Shown here piece after piece: positions 52,715 to 61,078 of a DNA stretch of 64,000 bases. This DNA comes from Clostridia bacterium. GTDB taxonomy: Bacteria > Bacillota > Clostridia > UBA1212. The stretch spans positions 167,194 to 231,193 of the forward strand of contig JAFSVU010000050.1 in the NCBI GenBank assembly GCA_017444825.1, read 5' to 3'. The number at the start of each line of letters is the position of its first letter. The stretch's first letter is position 1. A program made the position numbers and the translations under genes. The notes beneath the pieces are model-generated. The model was not told the origin of the DNA and made no database searches. It worked only from the letters and a program-made list of their open reading frames with translations.

Positions 52715-53656
52715 TTATGCTTTGTTGAATTTTTCCTTCGGCTGTTTGCAGCGGGGACATTTCCAGTCCTCCGGCAGGTCCTCAAAGGCGACGCCGTCGT
52801 GTTCCGCAGGATCGTAAACGTAACCGCAGATCGAGCAGACGTATTTGCCGCTGGCTTCATTGGCGTTGAGATCCACTTCGGCGAGTACTGTGGGCACGGG
52901 ATGGTCGAGGTCCATCACGCGGTTTGCCTCAAGGTTTTCATATCCCTGAGGGGTATGGGTTCCGCAATAGACAGTCGGATTGTTCCGCACAAATTCACGG
53001 ACGCGGTCAAGGGTCTCACGGGCGGCTGCGAGATCTTCATAAACCACCGACAGTTTGTTCCCGTACAGCGCCTCGTCGACGTACGTTATATCGCCGTGCA
53101 GCATATAGAACAGGCCGTCGCTTTCTGCGATCACGATGCTGTTGCCATTGGTGTGTCCCTTGGCTTTGATCATGTAAACGCCGTCCGCGATCTTCTGACT
53201 CTCCGGGAAGTTGTGGTACGCACCGCCTGTAAAGCTGACCGGGACGATATTGGCGAGTCCCTGGAGTTCCGCGGCGGAAGTTTCGTCAGCGTTCACGTAG
53301 ATCTTCGCATTGGGGAAGGAACGAAGCTCACCGGAATGATCGTTGTGCTTGTGGGTAAGGAGGATCTTTGTCACCTGCTCAGGCCTGTAACCCAGCGCGG
53401 AGAAAGCGTCCATGTAGCTGCAGATATCCTTTCCGGTAAAGCCTGGACTTTTTTCGTCCGGCACCTCTTCGGGCGTTCCTGCGGGAAATCCCGTGTCCAC
53501 AAGTATGACTTCATCCCCGGTGTCGATCAGGTAGTTCTGCAAACTGCCGCGATAACGCACGTTCGGGTCGAATTTGTCCGGGCCCTCCTCGCCGCCGAAA
53601 ACAAATGGCTGTGTGTAAAAACCGTCTTTTCTGAATTTGACTGCTTTGATGATCAT
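52715..53656 (-). CDS. Metallo-beta-lactamase-fold hydrolase fused to rubredoxin
   Basis: 313 residues. N-terminal MBL domain (~1-255) with THKHNDHSG (HxHxDH), KGHTNGNS and GDITY metal positions. The C-terminal ~50 residues are a rubredoxin: [17 protein letters not shown] and [13 protein letters not shown], giving the four Cys ligands of an Fe(Cys)4 site. Flavodiiron proteins also combine an MBL domain with electron carriers, but no flavodoxin domain is present here and the metal motif is of the hydrolase type. A redox or NO/O2/peroxide detoxification role is suggested by the neighbours, not proven. AGGAGG lies 6 nt from ATG. Confidence 0.92.
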   Translation of the reverse strand: MIIKAVKFRKDGFYTQPFVFGGEEGPDKFDPNVRYRGSLQNYLIDTGDEVILVDTGFPAGTPEEVPDEKSPGFTGKDICSYMDAFSALGYRPEQVTKILLTHKHNDHSGELRSFPNAKIYVNADETSAAELQGLANIVPVSFTGGAYHNFPESQKIADGVYMIKAKGHTNGNSIVIAESDGLFYMLHGDITYVDEALYGNKLSVVYEDLAAARETLDRVREFVRNNPTVYCGTHTPQGYENLEANRVMDLDHPVPTVLAEVDLNANEASGKYVCSICGYVYDPAEHDGVAFEDLPEDWKCPRCKQPKEKFNKA

Positions 53657-53669
53657 TTTTTCCTCCTTT

Positions 53670-55091
53670 TTATCGGCAAATGACCTCTGCCGGAACGTTC
53701 AGTATTTTTGCGACCTTAAGGATAGTATCCGCATGTCTTCCGAGAGCTGCTGCGAAATGATGAGTGGGACCCGCCTCAGACCAGCGGTTCACAAATTCAC
53801 GCGCGCCAATGGAGAATCTCGTGCGCATATTGGTGTCGCCAATGGAAAGAATCTTCCCGGGCTCGTTCACACCCTCTGCGATCACGAACTTGAAACGACC
53901 GTCGCCGTCCTGCGTAATGGCAAGATACGTTATCGGACCGTCACCGGGATAGAACTGGGTCAGATAGCCGCCCCCGGTCTTTCCGTGGAACACCTTTACG
54001 ATCTTCATTGTCGGCTTCCGTTTGGTGCTAATATCCGCGTCGCCGGAGCCCGAGTGACCGATTATGGCTATATCGTCGTTGAAATCTATCGAATACATCT
54101 CCGCAAGCTGACCTGTGCCGCTTATGGTCTTGAGAATGCTCATGGCCATGGCGACCTTCATATCGCCCTCCACTGCGCAGGCAGTACCCTGCTTGATCAG
54201 CATGGAAAACGCCGGAATGAGCATGGAATCAAGTTTTCCCGCTTTGCCCTGGGCAAATCCGTCATAATGGGAAGCGATAAGACCCAGGCGCTCCTCTTTC
54301 ACCCACTTTTCAAAGGCAACAACGTATTTTGCCATCTCCCATACTTCCTCAACGCTTCCTCCGCCTTCTATGTCGAAAGTGCCGAGAATATCCTGCGCCT
54401 TGTTCCTGATGGCCTCCTCGTCTGTGACGTCATCAGCAATGGCCCACATTTTTTCCCAGTCGAACTGCTTGGTATAGACAAACATGCGGCGGTAAAGATT
54501 CGTTTCGTCGATGTACAGATCCATCATTCCGGGGTACGGACGGCCTATCTGGGCTATATTCGTATCCCTGAAACGGCGGCGCACCTGTGCCGCAAGGCAC
54601 CATTTCTCGATCTCACGCCGTACGTTTTCGTCACCGCCTTCGACAACACCGGTTATCACAGCGTGGCGCTTACCGAAACGGTTCAGATCCGCAACAGCCT
54701 CGCCAACCGCACCGCAAGCGTAGCCTTCACCGAGCCACGACGCGATATCCGTATGATCATAGTCAAGCGCCTTCAGTTTCTGCACGTTTACAACGACCAC
54801 AGGCACGTCAAGGTCCCGCACCGCCGGCAGCATATTGTATGACGTGGCGTACGTCAGCATCTGCAGAATGACCAGGTCAACGTCCGCAGCTCTGAATTTA
54901 TCGCCCGCAGCCTGAGACTGTTCTTTTGTCGTTACTATGCCCCCGTCAATGATCTCAACCGAGTCCGGCAAAGAATCCTTAAACGCCGCATATTGAGCGT
55001 CAAATTCAGGTACCAGCGACGGAAACTGCGGCAAATACGCCTTAAGAGCAATAGCAAACACGCCGATTCTGGCTTTGGTGTTTACCAACAT
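53670..55091 (-). CDS. L-arabinose/L-fucose isomerase family protein
   Basis: 473 residues. [18 protein letters not shown] start, [12 protein letters not shown], the [11 protein letters not shown] segment with its aligned Glu/His region ([21 protein letters not shown]) and the C-terminal THHFAAALG match the AraA/FucI-like fold, whose members convert aldoses to ketoses with Mn. The exact sugar is not predictable. The start at 55091 has AAGGGGG 8 nt upstream. It is odd inside a peroxide-response cluster: an intact sugar catabolic gene between a winged-helix protein and an MBL-rubredoxin. Confidence 0.85.
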   Translation of the reverse strand: MLVNTKARIGVFAIALKAYLPQFPSLVPEFDAQYAAFKDSLPDSVEIIDGGIVTTKEQSQAAGDKFRAADVDLVILQMLTYATSYNMLPAVRDLDVPVVVVNVQKLKALDYDHTDIASWLGEGYACGAVGEAVADLNRFGKRHAVITGVVEGGDENVRREIEKWCLAAQVRRRFRDTNIAQIGRPYPGMMDLYIDETNLYRRMFVYTKQFDWEKMWAIADDVTDEEAIRNKAQDILGTFDIEGGGSVEEVWEMAKYVVAFEKWVKEERLGLIASHYDGFAQGKAGKLDSMLIPAFSMLIKQGTACAVEGDMKVAMAMSILKTISGTGQLAEMYSIDFNDDIAIIGHSGSGDADISTKRKPTMKIVKVFHGKTGGGYLTQFYPGDGPITYLAITQDGDGRFKFVIAEGVNEPGKILSIGDTNMRTRFSIGAREFVNRWSEAGPTHHFAAALGRHADTILKVAKILNVPAEVICR

Positions 55092-55172
55092 TGAATTATC
55101 CCCCTTTTCCAAATTTAAAAAGTGCTTCTTCAAGCCTGGCGCGAGGCCACGGCCTCTGCCTTATTACTTTTC

Positions 55173-55355
55173 TTACTTTTCTGCCGGTTCCCACTTGCAG
55201 CGCACGGGAGAAACGATCGCGCCATCTTTTTTAAGCTCTGCGAAAGCTTTGTCCACAACCTTTCTGTCAAGACCTGTCAGCTCCGCAACTTTTCCCGCAT
55301 TCAGCGGTTCCCCTGCTTTTTTCATTGCATCGAGTATAACTTTTTTCTCTTCCAT
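55173..55355 (-). CDS. Small winged-helix protein
   Basis: 60 residues: KVILDAMKKAGEPLNAGKVAELTGLDRKVVDKAFAELKKDGAIVSP is a compact helix-turn-helix with wing, similar to MarR/LexA-like mini-regulators common in Clostridia. No ligand domain. GGAGAC lies ~8 nt before ATG. Situated between gpx and the isomerase gene, probably cotranscribed. Confidence 0.75.
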   Translation of the reverse strand: MEEKKVILDAMKKAGEPLNAGKVAELTGLDRKVVDKAFAELKKDGAIVSPVRCKWEPAEK

Positions 55356-55393
55356 TTCATTTGTCTCCTTTTTTCCATGATGAGGGCTTTTCC

Positions 55394-55942
55394 CTATCCT
55401 ATCAGTTCCTCCACCGATCTTCTGACGTCCGCCATATCGACGGTGGGCTCAAAGCGGGCAACCACCTTTCCCTCCCGGTCAATGAGGAATTTGGTGAAAT
55501 TCCAGCCGATATAGGTCTTGTCGCCGTATTTTTTGTTGTTCATCTTCGCAAACTTGTTTAGCGCGGCGTTTTTCAGCCCCTTGCCAAAGCCCTCGAAAGG
55601 CTTCACCGAAGCGAGGTACTCGAACAGCGGGTCAGCATTATCCCCGTTGACGTCGATCTTGGCGAATTGCGGGAATTCGGTGCCGAATTTCAGAGTGCAG
55701 AAGTCATGGATCTCATCGTTGCTTCCCGGGGCCTGACCGTTGAATTGGTTAGAGGGGAAATCAAGGATCTCAAAGCCCTTGTCCCGAAGGTCCTTATACA
55801 TTGCCTCCAGCGGATCGTAATGAGGCGTAAAGCCGCAGCCCGTGGCGGTATTGACGATAAGCAAGACCTTCCCCTTGTATTCGGAAAGGCTGACGTCGCC
55901 TCCCTTTCTGTCCTTAACAGTGAAATCATAAACCGTTTTCAT
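55394..55942 (-). CDS. Glutathione peroxidase family (thiol peroxidase)
   Basis: 182 residues. Peroxidatic Cys in NTATGCGFTP, Gln in FPSNQFNGQ and Trp in YIGWNFTKFL give the catalytic set; it is the cysteine, not selenocysteine, form. In anaerobes this family usually uses thioredoxin or other thiol donors. The start at 55942 has AGGAGG 6 nt upstream, inside the end of the MarR gene, so translation is coupled. It reduces lipid or organic hydroperoxides. Confidence 0.95.
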   Translation of the reverse strand: MKTVYDFTVKDRKGGDVSLSEYKGKVLLIVNTATGCGFTPHYDPLEAMYKDLRDKGFEILDFPSNQFNGQAPGSNDEIHDFCTLKFGTEFPQFAKIDVNGDNADPLFEYLASVKPFEGFGKGLKNAALNKFAKMNNKKYGDKTYIGWNFTKFLIDREGKVVARFEPTVDMADVRRSVEELIG

Positions 55943-55943
55943 T

Positions 55944-56393
55944 TTATACCTCCTTAGCATTCTGTTTATTTAGCAGCTCATACAGCAGTTCGTAGAGCAT
56001 TTGCGCTTTTTCCGGCTCCAAACCAATGCAAACACCAACGCCAAACGGAATTTCCGCCGCCCGTGCCTTGAGATCTGCGCCCTCCTCCGTTAAGGAGATC
56101 ACAACCACCCGGTCATCCTTTTCGCTTCTGCGTCTTTCAATATAACCTTCCGTCTGCAGTTTCTTAAGCAATGGTGTCAGAGTCCCGTTGTCAAGCATCA
56201 ACGTTTCGCACAGCTCGCTGACCGTGACCGACTTTTTCTCCCACAGCACCAGGAAAACAATGTATTGCGTGTATGTCAAACCAAGGGGTTTAAGGTAAGG
56301 CGTATAAAGATTAATGACACTTCTCGCGGCCGCATAGAGCGGAAAACAAAGCTGATTTGACAGTTTTAAAGTCTCTTCGCGGTTGTAGTCCAT
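55944..56393 (-). CDS. MarR-family regulator, OhrR-like
   Basis: 149 residues, start at 56393 with AGGAGG 9 nt upstream. LKLSNQLCFPLYAAARSVI carries a cysteine in the position of the reactive Cys15 of OhrR, followed by PYLKPLGLTYTQYIVFLVLWE, the winged helix (VSELCETLMLDNGTLTPLLKKL) and the RRRSEKDDRVV wing. OhrR is oxidised by organic hydroperoxides and releases its operator. The downstream peroxidase and the palindrome at its promoter fit that role. Confidence 0.9.
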   Translation of the reverse strand: MDYNREETLKLSNQLCFPLYAAARSVINLYTPYLKPLGLTYTQYIVFLVLWEKKSVTVSELCETLMLDNGTLTPLLKKLQTEGYIERRRSEKDDRVVVISLTEEGADLKARAAEIPFGVGVCIGLEPEKAQMLYELLYELLNKQNAKEV

Positions 56394-56412
56394 TGGCGTG
56401 CGCCTCCTAAAG

Positions 56413-56457
56413 CATTTGATACAATAATATTTTATCAAATGTATTTTGGCGTGTCAA
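56413..56457 (-). promoter_or_regulatory. Promoter with overlapping palindrome for the ohrR-gpx operon
   Basis: TTGACA (56452-56457), 17 bp and TAAAAT (56429-56434) on the minus strand. A perfect 9-bp inverted repeat, CATTTGATA (56413-56421) and TATCAAATG (56433-56441), spans the -10 and start. It is the likely autoregulatory operator of the OhrR-like protein. Confidence 0.8.
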
Positions 56458-56459
56458 GG

Positions 56460-56742
56460 GGGTTTATGATTTTAAAGATGGTTTTCTTCGGTGTTAAAAG
56501 GTTTCAATAATAATTATTTCCGCGGGATAAATTGGAGGGATTAACCTTTACTAAAATTTAATTGCTCTAAATATAGGTTATATTTATATTTTAGTTATTG
56601 TGTTATATTTATATGTTTTAACTTAAAGCTATAACATGTTATAACATATTATTATTTGCTGTTGAAGTCATTATTCATAGGAAGATTTTTGAAGATGAAC
56701 GGCGGCCGCCGCCCTTGACAAGGCCATCCCGGACCTGCCACG
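56460..56742. other. AT-rich intergenic region without genes
   Basis: No credible gene. It contains a TATAACATGTTATA palindrome (about 56630-56643) next to repeated TTATAT/TATAAC words. No DnaA boxes of the TTATNCACA type were seen, so an origin is not suggested. Confidence 0.4.
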
Positions 56743-56771
56743 AAAAAAATAAGGGGACCAAGGGGTCCCCT
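56743..56771 (-). terminator. Intrinsic terminator of the phosphatase-pilin gene
   Basis: The AGGGGACC/GGTCCCCT stem (56752-56759 with 56764-56771) is followed on the minus strand by TATTTTTTTCG, 118 bp after the stop. Confidence 0.85.
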
Positions 56772-56888
56772 GCCGATAAAAGCGGCAATAATTACATTCT
56801 GCTAAAAATGAATTTGCGAAAAAAGCTTGACATTACCAAAAGGCGACCCAATTTAAAATGAATCACCATAAAAATAGATAAATGATTG

Positions 56889-59800
56889 TTATTGAACTGT
56901 TAATAGACCAACGCTTGGTCGATATACACAGATGGCGACATTACCTACATTTGCAACTTGTCCACACATACGTATGTAAGCGGTGCTATTATCGTCGACA
57001 ATATAGTAAACCCAATCTCCAGATGAACCGACATTTTTAATCTTGTTATTATTATTAGTAGAACCATCAACAATATATGTCCAACCAAGCCCTGTTTTAG
57101 ACGAATTAAATACTTCGGAACGAGCATGGCCTATACTTGTTGCACTTTCAAACGCCATTCCTTTTACCAGTACAACATCACCCTTTTGTACTGAAATGAA
57201 ATTGGTGGTTGTGAAACCTGTTACATCTCTATAATAATATCCCGGTGTGCTGCCATATCCTGAGTTAATATGCCAATCATCACCATTTATATCAGCAAAG
57301 TTATTGCTAGGAGTTGCATTTTTAATTGCTGAAATAGCTGAATTTAAAGGATCAAGTATAGGTTGTTCTGGAGCCACTAACCAATTTCCATTACGATAAA
57401 CACAAATGGAAACGTTTTCTGCATTAGCAACATGACCACTCAAACGGATGTATGAGCTATTGCTGTCATTAATCGTGAAATAAACCCATTCTCCAGTTGA
57501 ACCGACTTCGCTTAATTCTCCGTTATTGTTATTCGCTAAAATATATGTCCATGCAAGAGGATCCATTGATGAGTTAAATAATTCAGAACGTCCATGACCA
57601 TTTGCAGCATCAAACGTCATACCTTTGACAAAAATGATGTCACCACTTTGTGCTGGTATGTAATTTGTAGTTGTGTAACCGGTTACATTGTTGTAATAAA
57701 CCCCTTTTGTGCTACCATATCCCGAATCGGAATCCCAATTTATGGCATTTGGTCTAGCAAAATTATTACTTGAAGTAGTGTTTCCTATTGTTGTTGTAGC
57801 AGCGGTTAATGGATCAACAACTAGCGAAGTACTATCAACCAAATTTCCATCTCTATAAACACAAATTACGACATTACCTATATTGCTTGGAGTTGTAGCA
57901 CAAATACGTAAGCCAGTTGCTCCAGTTGTATTAATTGTGAAATATTTCCACTCCCCAGAAGTTCCAAAATCAGAAATAAATGTAGTGTCTGATTCAGGAA
58001 GGAAAGTATTATGGGTTGTGGTATATAAAAGTGAAAAGAGAACTCCACTATTATTCATGGTTAATCCCTTCACAAATATTACATCACCATTTTCTACGCT
58101 AATTTTATTAGTTAATATATTTCCGCTTGAAGTAGAAATTTCAGAAGAATTACTACCACGAGAATTATTCTTCCAATCATCACTAGTTGGATCAGCAAGG
58201 TTATTATTGCGGGTAATAGAACTAATTACAGAAGAATACCCTTCTTGAATTGCGTTCGCAGTTACAACAACATTGCTTGTAACACTATCTATACTAATGT
58301 GGGTGCCTGAAAGGGCCGTAGAAGTGATATCCACTCCTCCCATAGTTACTGTAATTCCACCTTCAGCAAAGCAATAACCAGACGATGGGGTTAAATCTAG
58401 AGAGAACGCCTCATATTTCGTTAAATCTGTAGTTGTTGCATTAGAAGTGCAATTTGTAAGATTCAATGTTAGATGCTTGATATTATCTACAGGGGCTGGC
58501 AAACTTTGTTCAACATAAGCCGGACCTCTAAATGTAATGTAACTATTATGGGCTTCTACATCGCCATGTGATCTAATAGCAACGTGAGTGGTGTTACTGT
58601 TCTTAGTCTTGTATCTAATAGTATCGCCTTTATATAAAGTGGTATTGCTTGTTATTTCAGTAATTGTCCCATCATCATCATAAAATACTAATTGAGTAAC
58701 GCCAAGAGAATTAACGTTAGCTTCATTCGATAAACTCAATGTATATGTTTCACCATACACTGCATTCATTGTATTTGAAGTAGAGGCATAAGCAGGTGAA
58801 TTATTCCTTACAAATTGTGATCCAACTGAATTAGAAACAGAACAATTAGTAAAGGTGGTTGCAATATTAATTCTTTTAGATTCATCTAAATCATATAGTT
58901 GTTCTGGGTTGCCATCGATAACAGCATTACGGAAAGCATTAATTTTTTCGATTGAAATACCACATTCAAGCATATAGTTAACTGCTTTGTCTCTTAAGTT
59001 TTCCCCATCATATCTAGCGTCTAAGAATTGAACATATGTATTTTTCCTAGTTCTAGGAGAGGTTGTTGTATAAAAACTCGTAAGTTCATAGTCTTTATCT
59101 ATGTCGCTTTCGTGCATGCCCAAGATTGCTTCTACTACATAGGCAGTCATACCAGTTCTATCAGCAGCAGCTAAACAATGGAAATATGTTGTTTTACCAG
59201 CAATTGCATTATCTAATAAGTTGTTAAAGATTAAAGTGGCTTTGCCATTTAATCTCGCACTTTCCCAAGTTTCGTATCCGCCAGTTAACTCGTTTAAAAG
59301 AGTGGTCCTCTGGAATGTAACGTTTGGCCCAATCGGGCTGGAGTCTGTTGGGTAGTTAGCATCCTCTGCAAGGAAAAGATCGTTATCGATTCCTATCAGT
59401 TTTACCCAGGTATTCTTATCCCATTCCGTTAATCCGATCGGATTTCCACCACGTATTAACATGTTATACTTTATCGTGCCGCCGTCACATGCCCAACCTC
59501 CAAGGTCACGAGCGTTCCAAGTACCCTCTGTGTAGATCATCCTCAGTGCGCCGGTAGGCCGCAAGTGTCCTTGCTGTAATATGTTATTATTTGTATCCTT
59601 AACGACAAATTCACCGCCTACACCGGGCGTTATGTTGTAGAAAGTATACGGTCCGGCATTTACCGTTTCGGTATAAGAATTTCCGGTGTCATTGTCAGTA
59701 ACCGTCAGCATTCCGGCAACCAAATCGATGGTGCAGCCGAATGACCGTTGTTTGTTGTAAGTTGTTTGAATATTGCAATAATCGGTCATTAACGATGGAC

Positions 59801-60947
59801 CCGTCGCGGTGTAGGTTACATTGTCGATGTAACTTTTTGCAACTTCGTTGATCTGGCACCATGTATAAACAGGAATATCGTCATTAAGAATCTCAGTTCC
59901 GGTCCGATCCTCGTCACCAAATATATTCACGTGGTCGTAATTCTGGAAAATCGCATTTTCCGGGTCTACGCTTGACCAGTCAACATCGTTAAACGTGTCT
60001 ACCTGTTCCAGTTTCCCGCAACGGGTGCAAACCTCATAAACATGGCCTGAGTCGACAACAAGCAACGCCAATGTATGATAAGTGCCTGAGCAATTATCAT
60101 CCTCAGTTTTGCTGCCATAGATCTTGCCATTGTTTTCAATTGACGCACCTGTCCCATTACCGTCCAAGTCAATAGCACCATACACCGTGCCGTCTTCCTC
60201 AACAACTGCATGCCCTGCTGCAATTTTAAGCTTTCCAACCGTCCCGTGCTCGTGGTAAGAAGTACTTTTTATATCGGCAATATCAACGACCGATGCAAAT
60301 CCGTAATGCTCGACCGTATCATAATGAGCATTTATTTTCAGAGTTGTTGCAAACGAACCGGTTCTGATAATCACATTTTTCTCAGACGAATTTGTGTAGT
60401 CAACTTCTGCAATATTGTCGCACTTGCCGGTGTCGACACCTTTATTGGTTACAACTTTGGTTATTGCGTCATTGGCATCAAGGTACGCAGAGTATTTATC
60501 TTCCGTTAAATCTAAAGTACCGGAATTATCTTTCTGCTCACTAATTTGGTAGATTTTAAAGTAGGCCTCGTCGCCGGGCGTTGTTGCCGGACTAAATTCA
60601 GGTATATATTTGATATTTCCGCTTGCGTCTGCATAGCAAAACAGGTCGTTTGCCGAGTCCCAAAGGATCTCATTACCGTTTGCAGAGGATTTTATGCTTA
60701 AAATGCTGAATCCCGAATCTCCAACGCAATCAAGTGCCTGTTGAGGATACTTATGAGTGATTTGCGAAGCTTTGTCAAGGCTGAGCGCCGTATTTAAGTT
60801 TCTGACAAGAACAGTATCTTTTGAAGCGTTTGCTTTGTTAATGATACTGCCGAATGTCGGAATCAAAACTGCAGCGAGAATCGCTATGATGGCTATCACT
60901 ATGACAAGCTCAACAATAGTAAAACCTTTTCTGTTAGAGCGTTTCAT
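56889..60947 (-). CDS. Giant prepilin-type protein carrying a tyrosine-phosphatase-like domain and tandem C-terminal modules
   Basis: 1352 residues; start at 60947 with AAAGGA 6 nt upstream. Prepilin site RKG-FTIVE and stalk LVIVIAIIAILAAVLIPTF; conserved stalk domain to ~320, including NEILWDSANDLFCYADASG. At ~475 NARDLGGW, then LIRGGNPIGLTEWD and FHCLAAADRTGMTA (~590) give the Y_phosphatase3 pattern; Cys591 and Arg597 form the CX5R site. An Ig-like or beta region follows, then three tandem modules of ~130 residues (copies about 58200-57870, 57790-57390 and 57300-56900) with FISVQKGDVV, VKGM and VCICVYR-like phrases similar to phage tail-fibre modules. Everything after the stalk should be outside the cell. 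Composition turns AT-rich after ~59300. Confidence 0.83.
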   Translation of the reverse strand: MKRSNRKGFTIVELVIVIAIIAILAAVLIPTFGSIINKANASKDTVLVRNLNTALSLDKASQITHKYPQQALDCVGDSGFSILSIKSSANGNEILWDSANDLFCYADASGNIKYIPEFSPATTPGDEAYFKIYQISEQKDNSGTLDLTEDKYSAYLDANDAITKVVTNKGVDTGKCDNIAEVDYTNSSEKNVIIRTGSFATTLKINAHYDTVEHYGFASVVDIADIKSTSYHEHGTVGKLKIAAGHAVVEEDGTVYGAIDLDGNGTGASIENNGKIYGSKTEDDNCSGTYHTLALLVVDSGHVYEVCTRCGKLEQVDTFNDVDWSSVDPENAIFQNYDHVNIFGDEDRTGTEILNDDIPVYTWCQINEVAKSYIDNVTYTATGPSLMTDYCNIQTTYNKQRSFGCTIDLVAGMLTVTDNDTGNSYTETVNAGPYTFYNITPGVGGEFVVKDTNNNILQQGHLRPTGALRMIYTEGTWNARDLGGWACDGGTIKYNMLIRGGNPIGLTEWDKNTWVKLIGIDNDLFLAEDANYPTDSSPIGPNVTFQRTTLLNELTGGYETWESARLNGKATLIFNNLLDNAIAGKTTYFHCLAAADRTGMTAYVVEAILGMHESDIDKDYELTSFYTTTSPRTRKNTYVQFLDARYDGENLRDKAVNYMLECGISIEKINAFRNAVIDGNPEQLYDLDESKRINIATTFTNCSVSNSVGSQFVRNNSPAYASTSNTMNAVYGETYTLSLSNEANVNSLGVTQLVFYDDDGTITEITSNTTLYKGDTIRYKTKNSNTTHVAIRSHGDVEAHNSYITFRGPAYVEQSLPAPVDNIKHLTLNLTNCTSNATTTDLTKYEAFSLDLTPSSGYCFAEGGITVTMGGVDITSTALSGTHISIDSVTSNVVVTANAIQEGYSSVISSITRNNNLADPTSDDWKNNSRGSNSSEISTSSGNILTNKISVENGDVIFVKGLTMNNSGVLFSLLYTTTHNTFLPESDTTFISDFGTSGEWKYFTINTTGATGLRICATTPSNIGNVVICVYRDGNLVDSTSLVVDPLTAATTTIGNTTSSNNFARPNAINWDSDSGYGSTKGVYYNNVTGYTTTNYIPAQSGDIIFVKGMTFDAANGHGRSELFNSSMDPLAWTYILANNNNGELSEVGSTGEWVYFTINDSNSSYIRLSGHVANAENVSICVYRNGNWLVAPEQPILDPLNSAISAIKNATPSNNFADINGDDWHINSGYGSTPGYYYRDVTGFTTTNFISVQKGDVVLVKGMAFESATSIGHARSEVFNSSKTGLGWTYIVDGSTNNNNKIKNVGSSGDWVYYIVDDNSTAYIRMCGQVANVGNVAICVYRPSVGLLTVQ
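56890..58210 (-). repeat. Three tandem ~130-residue modules in the phosphatase-pilin
   Basis: Each copy has NNFA/NNLA-D..DW at its start, then TTTNFI or TNYIP plus GDV/GDI-FVKGM, a FNSS or TTTH loop, GSSGEW-YFTI and IR-SG-VAN-NV-ICVYR. They are similar in protein but clearly diverged in DNA, so the duplication is old. Confidence 0.75.
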
Positions 60948-61025
60948 GGGTTTCCTTTCATTTTCATTTTTCTGAGAGGGGCCCGCCGTGGTATTTCTCC
61001 GGCAGGTCCTTTGATTGCCTACCAC

Positions 61026-61059
61026 CTTCCGATGCCATTTAAAATGGAACCATCGGAAG
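61026..61059. other. Hairpin in the gap between two giant pilin genes
   Basis: CTTCCGATG (61026-61034) and CATCGGAAG (61051-61059) enclose an inner CCATTT/AAATGG stem. On the minus strand no T-run follows, so it is not a standard terminator. It could stabilise or divide the mRNA of two cotranscribed genes. Confidence 0.5.
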
Positions 61060-61078
61060 TTGGTAACAAAAAAACGAA

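Noticed and set aside
56460..56742. Replication origin in AT-rich DNA
   Set aside because: No TTATNCACA boxes and no dnaA, dnaN or gyrase genes in the window.
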